A stretch of DNA of 64,000 nucleotides from Lientehia sp934351765. GTDB lineage: Bacteria; Bacillota; Clostridia; Lachnospirales; Lachnospiraceae. Position 1 is the first letter of the stretch. Each line of letters starts with the position of its first letter. A program made the translations under genes and the position numbers. The notes beneath the pieces were generated by a model. The model ran no database searches. It was given only the letters and a program-made list of their open reading frames with translations, and was not told the origin of the DNA. The stretch lies in the NCBI RefSeq assembly GCF_052118925.1, contig NZ_JBQKGG010000001.1:186001-250000 (forward strand), read 5' to 3'. Shown in pieces: positions 43,682-52,335 of this stretch.

Positions 43682-43728
43682 TGTTTTATCTTCCTTTCTG
43701 TGTTATTGCGCTGTCGCGCTTTGTCTTT

Positions 43729-43734
43729 ATTATA
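43729..43734 (-). promoter_or_regulatory. fba: Extended -10 promoter of fba
   Basis: TATAAT (43729-43734, minus strand) is preceded by TG one base before it, an extended -10. No good -35 is present at 17 bases. The leader can fold into GCGC-GACA-GCGC before the AAAGGAAG site. Confidence 0.6.
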
Positions 43735-43907
43735 ACATAAACTTTTTAATTGAACAGTCATTTTTTACATGAAAAACTGTGCAAAAATCCCGGATTTTTG
43801 CACTCTTTTTTGTAAAAATCGATCAAATCATTCTCATCAACGCGCACAAACAGAAAAAAAAGCCATACCTTAAAGAGAAAGCAGTTTTCTCAGAAAGGAC
43901 GGCTTCC

Positions 43908-44492
43908 ATGAATGAATCCTCCTGTTCTCTGCGCGTGTTTCATGCTGCCGCCGACACCGAAGAGCTACTTGTTTCCATAAATAATGAGACCGGTTCCGTC
44001 TCCTACCGCGGGCTTACCGGCCGATTTCCCGTATTACCCGGATTTGTCACGGTGACACTCGCCGGTGCACGATCAAAACGGATCTACTTAAAAAAGACCC
44101 TGTCGTTATTCTGTTCTGTTCCCTATACAGCCGCCATAATCCAGACCGGACACGGACCGGATCTGCTTTTACTATGCGATGCATCCTGTCCGGAATTTCC
44201 GGAGGATTCCGGTGTCCTGCGCGCCGTCTCTCTGGCCTTCGGTGCTCCGCCCCTTGACCTGTATCTGTTCGGAAACCGACTGTTATTTCCATCCATCAGC
44301 TTTAAGGAAGCCACCTGCTTCAAGCCGATCCCGGCGGGGGAATACGGTCTTTACCTGACGCCGGAGCAGGATATGGATTCACCGCTTCTGTCTGTTCTGA
44401 TCAGCCTGGAAGCCGGCAGCCAGCAGACTCTCTGTATCTTAAACGGAAGCTGGCAGCCGGAAGCGCTGGACGTTATGATGCTTCCGAACTGA
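43908..44492 (+). CDS. DUF4397-like protein
   Basis: 194 residues from the ATG at 43908, eight bases after AAAGGA; the frame is open further upstream but without a ribosome binding site. Residues 6-90 (LRVFHAAADTEELLVSINN onward, with YRGLTGRFPVLPGFVTVTL) match the DUF4397 beta-sandwich pattern. No signal peptide is visible. It converges on the NlpC/P60 gene and overlaps it by 20 bases. Function unknown. Confidence 0.72.
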   Translation: MNESSCSLRVFHAAADTEELLVSINNETGSVSYRGLTGRFPVLPGFVTVTLAGARSKRIYLKKTLSLFCSVPYTAAIIQTGHGPDLLLLCDASCPEFPEDSGVLRAVSLAFGAPPLDLYLFGNRLLFPSISFKEATCFKPIPAGEYGLYLTPEQDMDSPLLSVLISLEAGSQQTLCILNGSWQPEALDVMMLPN

Positions 44493-45381
44493 CCGGCTGA
44501 TCCTCCGTCTCGTCCCGGCTTTTGGATCTGTCCGGCCGGTTCCGGTTCCGCGGAAAAACGGTTCCCGCCGTCAGAATCGTTTCTGCCAGATCCTCCCGGT
44601 ACGCCGGGTCCTTCGGATCCAGGCTGCCGATCACAACCCGGTCATCTCCTGTACGTCCGGTGGCATGAACATAACGCAGTTCTCCGATATAAAGGGCCAT
44701 ATGCCCCGGAAAATACAGAAGATCTCCCGGCTTCACCTGGCAGACCGGGATCTCCCGGACCGGATACCCCGCCTGAATCTGTGCATCTCTCCAGATCCGG
44801 ATCCCATGAAGCAGATAGGTCATGGAGCACAGGCCGGAGCAGTCAATGCCCCAGGGAGTTTTTCCTCCCCAGCGGTACGGCACATTCAGATAAGACATGG
44901 CCGTTTTAACCAGCTTCTCCCGCAGGAGCTCCTCCGGTTCGTCCGAAGCCGGTTCATGAAGCACAGGCTCTGCCATGCTTTCCCGAATATAAAAAGAGCC
45001 GCCCTTCACCAGCCTGATCCGTGTCCAGCCAGCCTGAGCCATGTATCCGTCTTTTTCTACCAGACTTCCCTTCGGCAGCGTACAGACAAAGGGATTTTTA
45101 TATCCGGCAACTTCAAATACATCGGCAGCCGACGCGCAGATCACCAGCTTTTCCGCACGGCTCCACCTGCGTACCGCAAAGCGCCGGAACTCCAGTCCCG
45201 ACAGCTTTGCATAGCCACAGTATCCATATTCTGTCTCCACATAGGCCCAGTCCGTCAGCGTCCGGTCCAGAAGCTGCACCGTCATTCCGTACAGCACCTC
45301 ATCGGTTGTTTCCGCCTGTGCCGACGGATATTCCTTCAACCGCAGAATGGGACATGTTACCACACCTTCCCGAAGCCGCAT
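44473..45381 (-). CDS. NlpC/P60 cell-wall hydrolase with SH3-like domains
   Basis: 302 residues. The catalytic domain (about 155-270) has Cys181 in GIDCSGLC, His227 in FPGHMALYIG and a third polar residue (His239). Residues 1-145 form two bacterial SH3-like domains, the layout of gamma-D-glutamyl-L-diamino acid endopeptidases such as YkfC. No signal peptide is visible, which fits recycling of muropeptides in the cytoplasm. The C-terminal 35 residues are charged and probably disordered. Confidence 0.88.
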   Translation of the reverse strand: MRLREGVVTCPILRLKEYPSAQAETTDEVLYGMTVQLLDRTLTDWAYVETEYGYCGYAKLSGLEFRRFAVRRWSRAEKLVICASAADVFEVAGYKNPFVCTLPKGSLVEKDGYMAQAGWTRIRLVKGGSFYIRESMAEPVLHEPASDEPEELLREKLVKTAMSYLNVPYRWGGKTPWGIDCSGLCSMTYLLHGIRIWRDAQIQAGYPVREIPVCQVKPGDLLYFPGHMALYIGELRYVHATGRTGDDRVVIGSLDPKDPAYREDLAETILTAGTVFPRNRNRPDRSKSRDETEDQPVSSEAS

Positions 45382-45489
45382 ATCTGCTCCTCTTTCCCTG
45401 TCCGGGAATCTTTTTGAAACAGTCTATGCAGACGCTTCGGGAAACAGTCCTTGTAAGCTTATCCAGACATGTATTTTTATCCGCAGTTT

Positions 45490-46776
45490 CTACTTTACTG
45501 CCTCCATGGCCTGCTCCAGATCCGCGATGATATCATCTACATTCTCGATTCCCACGGAAAGACGGATCAGATCCGGCTTTACACCTGCCTCAATAAGCTG
45601 CTCATCAGAAAGCTGGCGGTGCGTATGGCTGGCCGGATGGAGCACCGAGGTTCTGGCATCAGCCACATGGGTCACGATGCAGGCCAGCTTTAAGCTGTCC
45701 ATGAACTTGATCGCACGTTCTCTTCCGCCCTTTAAACCGAAAGCGATCACGCCGCTGGTACCGTTGGGCATATATTTCTTTGCCCGCTCATAATAGGGGC
45801 TGCTCTTTAATCCGGGGTAGTTTACCCATGCCACTTCCTCATTGGCCTCCAGATACTCTGCCACCTTCTGGGCATTCTCACAATGACAGGGCACACGAAG
45901 ATGAAGGGTCTCCAGACCGATATTCAGTAAGAACGAATTCATCGGAGACGGAACTGCGCCAAGATCTCTCATAAGCTGTGCCGTTGCTTTTGTAATGTAC
46001 GCTTTCTTTCCAAAGGCTTCCGCATAAACCAGTCCGTGGTAGGACGGATCGGGCTCGGTCAGTCCCGGGAATTTTTCCTTATGGGCCATCCAGTCAAAAT
46101 TTCCGCTGTCCACAATGCAGCCGCCGACACTCATGGCATGACCGTCCATATACTTTGTGGTGGAATGGGTCACGATATCCGCCCCGAACTCGAAGGGACG
46201 ACAGTTGATGGGGGTTGCAAAGGTATTATCCAGAATCAGCGGAACGCCGTGGTCATGAGCAGCCTTCGCAAACTTCTCAATATCCAGCACCACCAGAGAC
46301 GGATTGGAAATGGTCTCTCCGAACACTGCCTTGGTATTTGGACGGAACTCCTTTGCCAGATCCTCCGGGGAAATCTCCGGATCAACAAGCGTAAAGTCAA
46401 TTCCAAGCTTCTTTAAGGTGACTGTAAATAAATTGGAGGATCCGCCGTAGATGGTTGCGGAGCTGATCACATGATCCCCGGCTCCTGCCACATTGAAGAT
46501 CGCATAAAAGGTAGCTGCCTGCCCGGAGGAGGTCAGCATGGCTGCCGCGCCGCCCTCCAGCTCACAGATCTTCTGTGCCACCGCATCATTGGTGGGATTC
46601 TGAAGTCTGGTGTAAAAATAACCTTCCTCTTCCAGATCGAACAGTCTGGCCATCTGCTCACTGTCATCATATTTGAATGTGGTGCTCTGATAGATCGGAA
46701 GCACACGGGGTTCTCCCTTTTTCGGCTTCCAGCCGCTCTGAATACAGATGGTTTCCGGTTTGTACTGCTTTTCCAT
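45490..46776 (-). CDS. metY: O-acetylhomoserine sulfhydrylase (aminocarboxypropyltransferase)
   Basis: 428 residues, PLP-dependent Cys/Met metabolism family. It forms homocysteine from O-acetylhomoserine and sulfide. The PLP lysine lies in THSTTKYMDGHAMS; SGQAATFYAIFNV and NTFATPINCRPFEFGAD are typical of the MetY branch. The frame opens at 46863, but AGGAG six bases before 46776 and the family N-terminus fix the start there. It lies 100 bases after an alcohol dehydrogenase gene. Confidence 0.93.
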   Translation of the reverse strand: MEKQYKPETICIQSGWKPKKGEPRVLPIYQSTTFKYDDSEQMARLFDLEEEGYFYTRLQNPTNDAVAQKICELEGGAAAMLTSSGQAATFYAIFNVAGAGDHVISSATIYGGSSNLFTVTLKKLGIDFTLVDPEISPEDLAKEFRPNTKAVFGETISNPSLVVLDIEKFAKAAHDHGVPLILDNTFATPINCRPFEFGADIVTHSTTKYMDGHAMSVGGCIVDSGNFDWMAHKEKFPGLTEPDPSYHGLVYAEAFGKKAYITKATAQLMRDLGAVPSPMNSFLLNIGLETLHLRVPCHCENAQKVAEYLEANEEVAWVNYPGLKSSPYYERAKKYMPNGTSGVIAFGLKGGRERAIKFMDSLKLACIVTHVADARTSVLHPASHTHRQLSDEQLIEAGVKPDLIRLSVGIENVDDIIADLEQAMEAVK

Positions 46777-46876
46777 AATAATCTCCTCTCCTTCCGATCC
46801 TGCTTCTGCACGGATCGTTTCCTTTTTTCTTTCCATACCGCATTTCTGCTGCAGGTCATACAATATCTTTTATCTG

Positions 46877-48046
46877 CTACAGACAGGCCCGGTAAATGGC
46901 CTCCACATCTGCTTCGTGGAGCGGTACATACGCCTGGGTATCCAGATTGGCATACGGCACGGCCGCCGCCGCCATTTCCTTAAAATGCTCCTCGCCGATT
47001 CCCAGCTCCGAAAGATGGGACGGGAGTCCGCAATCCAGGAAAAACTGCTCTGTGGCATCAATTCCCATGTTTGCAAGCGCAAACCGGTCAGTGCTCCTTG
47101 GAAATCCCCAGACGTTGATGGCATAGTCCACGAACTTTCCGACCGTATCCTCCGATAAGATGTAGCGCATCCACGCCGGCGTCACGATAGCAAGGGAAAC
47201 GCCGTGGGTAATATCATAGTAGGCACCAAGCTGATGTCCCATGGCATGGCAGGACCACTTTCCGGCCTTTCCGCAGCCGCACAGTCCGTTTAAGGCCATG
47301 GACGCTGCCCACATGATATTGGCACGGGCCGAATAATTTTCCGGCTCCATGAGCGCCACCGGCCCCCATTTGATACAGGTTTTTAAAATTCCCTCGGAAA
47401 ACTTGTCCTGCACATAGGCGTCTTCTGTCTGCTTAAAATACCCCTCAAAAATATGGGACATGATATCTGCCACGCCTGCTGCCGTCTGCGCGGAGGGCAG
47501 GCTGTAAAGATAGGTCGGATCCAGCACGGAAGCCTTCGGGAACAGACAGTTGTTATGGACTCCCCGTTTTTCCCTGACAGCTTCATTGGTAATAACCGCT
47601 GTATTATTCATTTCCGATCCGGTAGCGGACATCGTCAGCACCGCAAACACCGGGAGGGCTGCCGTTATCTTTGCCGTATCAGTTACCAGCTCCCACGGTT
47701 CCTGCTCCGTAACAGCAGCCGCTGCAATGATCTTTCCGCAGTCCACGCAGCTTCCGCCACCCACAGCCAGCACCATATCTGCGCTCATCTGTTTCGCAAG
47801 CGCAGCTCCGGCCCGGACCGATTCAATCTTCGGATTCGGTGTCACACCGGAAAGCTCCTCCCAGGTAAAGCCGTTCTCCGAAAGGAGGGCACATACCCGG
47901 TCATAGATCCCGTTCCGCTTGATGCTCCCGCCTCCGTAAACGAGGAGCACCCGTTTCCCATAAGGCGCCATCTCCGCTGCCAGTCCGGAAAGCTTTCCCT
48001 TTCCGAACAGCATTTTTGTCGGCGCATAAAAATCAAAATTCTCCAT
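46877..48046 (-). CDS. Iron-containing alcohol dehydrogenase (butanol dehydrogenase-like)
   Basis: 389 residues, group III Fe-ADH. The NAD(P) motif is GGGSCVDCGK, and metal ligands lie in CHAMGHQLGAYYDITHG. It starts MENFDFYAPTKMLFGKGK, the pattern of BdhA/YqhD-like enzymes that reduce aldehydes. A second family member follows at 49213-50385, about 40% alike by eye, so the pair probably covers different aldehydes in fermentation. The ribosome binding site (GGGGGAG) is unusually far, about 14 bases, from the ATG. Confidence 0.92.
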   Translation of the reverse strand: MENFDFYAPTKMLFGKGKLSGLAAEMAPYGKRVLLVYGGGSIKRNGIYDRVCALLSENGFTWEELSGVTPNPKIESVRAGAALAKQMSADMVLAVGGGSCVDCGKIIAAAAVTEQEPWELVTDTAKITAALPVFAVLTMSATGSEMNNTAVITNEAVREKRGVHNNCLFPKASVLDPTYLYSLPSAQTAAGVADIMSHIFEGYFKQTEDAYVQDKFSEGILKTCIKWGPVALMEPENYSARANIMWAASMALNGLCGCGKAGKWSCHAMGHQLGAYYDITHGVSLAIVTPAWMRYILSEDTVGKFVDYAINVWGFPRSTDRFALANMGIDATEQFFLDCGLPSHLSELGIGEEHFKEMAAAAVPYANLDTQAYVPLHEADVEAIYRACL

Positions 48047-48078
48047 AATGTTTTTCTGTTCTCCCCCAGTCTCCGTAT

Positions 48079-49185
48079 TTATTCAGAGAGGTTATCCTGC
48101 GTCTCATATTTTCCGTATTCCGGAAGACACGTAAACTCTCCGGATCCATTCCAGCTGCCTGTTTCATCCGGAATACTTACATATACCCTGCTTTGTCCGA
48201 CCGTTGAGAAGAAATAGCCGTCTTCATCAGCATTCTGAAACGCCGTCTGGATCTCATTCCATAATTCGTTCCGGTCGCGTTCCGGCTCCAGAGCGCAGGC
48301 GGTAATTAACGTCAGCCGCTCCATCTCATCCACGGTTTCCCCGTAATATTCAATCTCCAGAACTTCCCCCGTCACATAGTCGCTCCGCACATTGATCGAC
48401 ATGCCGGTATCTTCGGTGTCAAAGGTCAGGTAACTTGTCACGATATAAAAAGTCGCTGTTCCTTCCTCATCTGTGTACTCCCAGCAGTCCGGCTCCGTCT
48501 CCCACTGATCCATGGAGTCCTCCGGAATATTCCAGACCGTGGAGACATACTCCCGAAGTCTGGAAAGAACTTCCCCGGCATCAGACGCATAATGTGCATA
48601 GCCATTGCATGGCTCTCCCGCCTGTAAAACCTTCTCCGGATCCAGTTCCTGATAGGCAGAGGCCTCACTACTCTCCGTTATGGTATCGTAGCCGTCCCAG
48701 TGGTCGATGATGTCGCGGACAAACCCCAAAAGCGGACCGGCAAACAGGATCACCGCCCAGATCAGGACGATAAAGAATACCACGACCTTCGTGAGACGCT
48801 TCTGACGCTTCTGATCTTCTGCCGCTTTCCTGTGGGGATCTGTATTGGGAATCCCATAAGTATGCTTATGATCCGTTCCGCAGGTATCATAATAAGGAGA
48901 CTCTTCCGGCTTCGGCCGGGATTTCGATGAGGCTGAGGTTCTCGTATTGCCCGTTCCGGTCTGTACCGTCCGCCCGGCCGTCTTTTTCACGGAGTCACCG
49001 GTTTTATAAGACGATTCATGATAGGTTCCCTGCTTAAACTGGGTATATGCTCCCGGGTCCCGCTCATTGGGGAGACAGCCTCCCGTATAGACAATGGGCT
49101 CCTTCCGGAACCGATGGCACTCGGAACAGTACCCCACAGCGTTCAGTTCCTGCTCACATACCGGACAAAGATATCTTGTTTTCAT
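48079..49185 (-). CDS. Zinc-ribbon membrane protein, unknown
   Basis: 368 residues. The first 25 residues contain a zinc ribbon (CPVCEQEL...CSECHRF). A polar disordered stretch follows, one membrane helix (about 130-152), and an external mixed alpha/beta domain (about 175-368) rich in acidic and aromatic residues. The layout is that of sensor or anti-sigma-like proteins with cytoplasmic zinc ribbon, but no specific family is recognised. It lies between two alcohol dehydrogenase genes. Confidence 0.78.
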   Translation of the reverse strand: MKTRYLCPVCEQELNAVGYCSECHRFRKEPIVYTGGCLPNERDPGAYTQFKQGTYHESSYKTGDSVKKTAGRTVQTGTGNTRTSASSKSRPKPEESPYYDTCGTDHKHTYGIPNTDPHRKAAEDQKRQKRLTKVVVFFIVLIWAVILFAGPLLGFVRDIIDHWDGYDTITESSEASAYQELDPEKVLQAGEPCNGYAHYASDAGEVLSRLREYVSTVWNIPEDSMDQWETEPDCWEYTDEEGTATFYIVTSYLTFDTEDTGMSINVRSDYVTGEVLEIEYYGETVDEMERLTLITACALEPERDRNELWNEIQTAFQNADEDGYFFSTVGQSRVYVSIPDETGSWNGSGEFTCLPEYGKYETQDNLSE

Positions 49186-49212
49186 ACTTCTGCCCTCCGA
49201 ATGGGGATTCGT

Positions 49213-50385
49213 TTATCTGCATGCGAGACGGTATACTGCTTCACATTCCTTCCGTCCCAGCTTCACAAAGAAGCCCTCGGTCCGTCCGTCGATCTGAAGG
49301 GTTTCCAGAAGCTTCGGGATATCCTCTTTCTTTGCTCCCAGCTCTTCAAAGGAGGTCGGCATGCCGACGGAATGGAAGAATGCCTTCGTTCTCGCAATGC
49401 CTTCCTTTGCGGTTTCCTCCGGATTCTGATAGTTCATCTCGCAGCCCCATACACGAACGGCAAACTGAGCAAACCGGTTCACATCATGATGCATCACATA
49501 AGTCATCCATGCCGGGAACATCACAGCCAGACCGGCACCGTGTGCACAGTCATACAGAGCGGACAATTCATGCTCCAGGTTATGGCTGGCCCAGTCCTGC
49601 TCTCTTCCGACACCGCAGATGTCATTGTGTGCCATGGTACCCGCCCACATGATATTGGCTCTTGCCTCGTAATCATTTGGATTCTCCAGAACCTTCGGAA
49701 GCTCCTTGATGATGGTCTTTAACACGCCCTCGCAGAGACGGTCGGTGATCTCTACCTCCTTGGTATTGGTAAAATAGCGTTCGAACACATGGGCCATAAT
49801 ATCCGTACAGCCGCTTGCTGTCTGATACGGCGGCAGGGACATGGTAAGCTCCGGGTTCATGATGGCAAATACCGGACGCATCAGCTCACAGCCGTATGCA
49901 CGCTTATACATACCGTTTTCATTGGTGATCACGGATCCGTCACTGCCCTCGCTGCCGGCTGCCGCAATCGTCAGAACCGAACCGACAGGAAGGGATTTTT
50001 CCGCCTGTGCCTTTCCGGAATAGAAATCCCAGAAATCACCGTCATATACCGTTCCTACGGCAATTGCCTTGGAGGAATCAATGGTGCTTCCGCCGCCGAC
50101 GGCCAGAATAAAGTCCACGCCCTCTTTCCTGCACAGCTCAATGCCCTCATAAACCAGGCCGCTTCTGGGGTTGGGCTTTACGCCGCCCAATACGACATAG
50201 GAAAGTCCCTCTTTTTCCAGAGACGCCTTCACCCGGTCGATCAGTCCGGAGCGGACCGCACTGCCGCCGCCGTAATGGATCAGCACCTTATGTCCGCCAA
50301 ACCGCTTCACATAATGGCCTGCCTCATTCTCCGTTCCTTTTCCGAATGCAAAATACGTGGGGCTGTAAAATGTAAAATTATCCAT
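49213..50385 (-). CDS. Iron-containing alcohol dehydrogenase (BdhA-like), second copy
   Basis: 390 residues from the ATG at 50385 behind GGAGAAGGAG; the frame opens 20 codons earlier without support. NAD(P) motif GGGSTIDSSKAIAVG, metal ligands in DWASHNLEHELSALYDCAHG, and the MDNFTFYSPTYFAFGKG start place it with NAD(P)H-dependent butanol/aldehyde dehydrogenases. A probable promoter (TATGAT with TGG before it) lies near 50500. Confidence 0.92.
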   Translation of the reverse strand: MDNFTFYSPTYFAFGKGTENEAGHYVKRFGGHKVLIHYGGGSAVRSGLIDRVKASLEKEGLSYVVLGGVKPNPRSGLVYEGIELCRKEGVDFILAVGGGSTIDSSKAIAVGTVYDGDFWDFYSGKAQAEKSLPVGSVLTIAAAGSEGSDGSVITNENGMYKRAYGCELMRPVFAIMNPELTMSLPPYQTASGCTDIMAHVFERYFTNTKEVEITDRLCEGVLKTIIKELPKVLENPNDYEARANIMWAGTMAHNDICGVGREQDWASHNLEHELSALYDCAHGAGLAVMFPAWMTYVMHHDVNRFAQFAVRVWGCEMNYQNPEETAKEGIARTKAFFHSVGMPTSFEELGAKKEDIPKLLETLQIDGRTEGFFVKLGRKECEAVYRLACR

Positions 50386-50737
50386 GGTTTCTTCTCCTTC
50401 TCCTTTTATATAAGTGCAGTACACCGGGCACAAAAACCGGAACAATCCCTCCGCCTCTGCCGCGCCGGTCCTGCGTCACTACCTGTTTTCTATCATACCA
50501 TAAGACGTCCGGAAACAACAGACCAATCCCGGAAATTTTTCACAGATATGAAGAGAGAATCGGATGATATTAACCTGTCAGTCAGTTCTTCAAACGTTAA
50601 ATTATCTTTAATTTTTCAGACTCCAACACGCAAATGCGATTAAAACCTCGGTATAGTTTGATATCTTTCACTGTCCGCTTCCTTCGCAAGCGCAGTCCTC
50701 AAGAGAAAAGCAAAGCACAAAACCGGAAGTTGTCACT

Positions 50738-51118
50738 TTACCTCTGTTGTGTCCAGATCAGAATACATTCTGCTGCAAGTGCTGTCGTTATGAAAGCTCC
50801 TACGAGGGTGTAATAGTTTAATCCATACATCAACGGTAAAAGTGAAACAACTGCCGTAATAATTGAGAGAACAAGTAAAGCCTTAAGAACGCTACTGTTC
50901 TTTAATGATACCAAGGAAAGTAACAAAATGACGACCGTACATATGGCTGTAATAAGTGGAGGAAAATTTGCATAGCCAAATGGTATGGGGCTAAAATACG
51001 AGAACGTTTCTTTTACTCTTTCTGTCGGAGATAAGGCAAACATACAAACTGCTCCCAATGGCAATGTTTCTAACACGATTGCTAAAGCCGGTAAAACCAC
51101 TAAGCTGATTTTCTTCAT
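50738..51118 (-). CDS. Four-helix membrane protein in an AT-rich patch, unknown
   Basis: 126 residues with four hydrophobic helices (about 5-28, 53-72, 78-98, 103-123). AGGAGG stands six bases before the ATG. I recognise no family. Base composition of 50530-51130 is clearly richer in A and T than the flanking genes, which suggests late acquisition or relaxed selection. The preceding 350 bases (50386-50737) contain only the probable adh promoter. Confidence 0.65.
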   Translation of the reverse strand: MKKISLVVLPALAIVLETLPLGAVCMFALSPTERVKETFSYFSPIPFGYANFPPLITAICTVVILLLSLVSLKNSSVLKALLVLSIITAVVSLLPLMYGLNYYTLVGAFITTALAAECILIWTQQR

Positions 51119-51192
51119 GTTGTATCCTCCTTCACAAATCTCAGAGAGAGGTTCTAAAGGCGCGGGACCAGGTTCTAAACAATTTCATTTGT

Positions 51193-52335
51193 CTATTTAA
51201 GCGCCTCCCGGATCACCCGCTGTGCATTTCCCCACTGCACCAGTTCGATCTGCCGCTCGGTAAATCCGGCTCTTTTCAGTGCGTCCCACAGAAGCGCCAT
51301 CTTCTCCGGCCCGTCGATTTCCAGATCTCCGCCGATGCCGTCAAAATCGGTTCCGAGGCAGAGGACCTCTTCCCCTCCCTTTTTCACCATATGGGCGGCG
51401 TGACGCGCCAGATCGGAAACGCGGCTTTCCAGAGAATTTTCCCGCAGAAACGAGGGCGCAAAGTTCAAACCGGCTGCGCCGCCGTGATCCCCGAGAATAT
51501 GAAGCATCTCATCGGTCAGATTCCTGGAACAGTTACAGAGCGCTCTGGCGTTGGAATGGGACGCTACAAAGGGGCCGTGAATGCAGTCCGCTGCATCGAA
51601 AAAGCCCTCATCCGATAAATGGGATACATCTGTCAGTATACCCAGCGCTTCCATCTGGGTGACGGCCTCTTTTCCGAAGGCTGTCAGTCCGCTTTCCCGG
51701 TTTCCGAACGGCTCCTCCCGATAATTGGCCCGTCCGAAGCAGTTATCATGATTCCAGGTCAGGGTGATAAGGCGCACGCCCTTGTCATAAAGGTGGCGCA
51801 GCCGCTCATGGCTGCCCCGCACCAGCCGCCCGTCCTCCAGGGAAAGAAACGCCGAAAGCTTCCCGGCTTTCCGATTTTCCAAAAGATCCGTTCCGTTTCC
51901 GGCAAACGCCACTTCCTCTCCGTGCTCCCGGATCGTTTCATAAAAGCCATCGGTCAGCAAATCAAAATACCGGTCATCCCATTCTTCATTGGAAAGTTCC
52001 TCTAAAAGCTCCAGATGGATCTCCGCCCCCGGCTCCGGGCCGCAGGACAAGTTGGAACTGCGGCGGTCCCCATTTTCGGATTTGCTCTTAGACAGTTCCG
52101 ATTTTTCCGTTCCGGCGCCATAGCTTGCTCCGGATTCCGGCTCCGTTTCTCTGTATTTCCTTCCGAGCAATCTGTCCTTTGTTTCCGGATCCGGCAGCCA
52201 GACCGCAAAGAACTGAGCCAGGCAGCCGGCGCTCCGGAGGCGCTTTACATCCACCGTCATATGATTTTCATAAAGGCTGCCGCCCACTCCGGCGAATACC
52301 TGTAAGGTATCACAGTGAAGATCCATGTATGCCAT
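51193..52335 (-). CDS. Membrane dipeptidase family (M19) zinc peptidase
   Basis: 380 residues. Zinc-site motifs MDLHCDTLQ (4-12), FVASHSNARALCN and LGTDFDGIGG are in order. It hydrolyses dipeptides, possibly L-D ones from the wall; no signal peptide is present, so cytoplasmic. An insert of about 45 polar residues (about 55-100) interrupts the N-terminal part and is not usual. The start overlaps the helicase gene by 26 bases behind GGAGG. Confidence 0.88.
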   Translation of the reverse strand: MAYMDLHCDTLQVFAGVGGSLYENHMTVDVKRLRSAGCLAQFFAVWLPDPETKDRLLGRKYRETEPESGASYGAGTEKSELSKSKSENGDRRSSNLSCGPEPGAEIHLELLEELSNEEWDDRYFDLLTDGFYETIREHGEEVAFAGNGTDLLENRKAGKLSAFLSLEDGRLVRGSHERLRHLYDKGVRLITLTWNHDNCFGRANYREEPFGNRESGLTAFGKEAVTQMEALGILTDVSHLSDEGFFDAADCIHGPFVASHSNARALCNCSRNLTDEMLHILGDHGGAAGLNFAPSFLRENSLESRVSDLARHAAHMVKKGGEEVLCLGTDFDGIGGDLEIDGPEKMALLWDALKRAGFTERQIELVQWGNAQRVIREALK

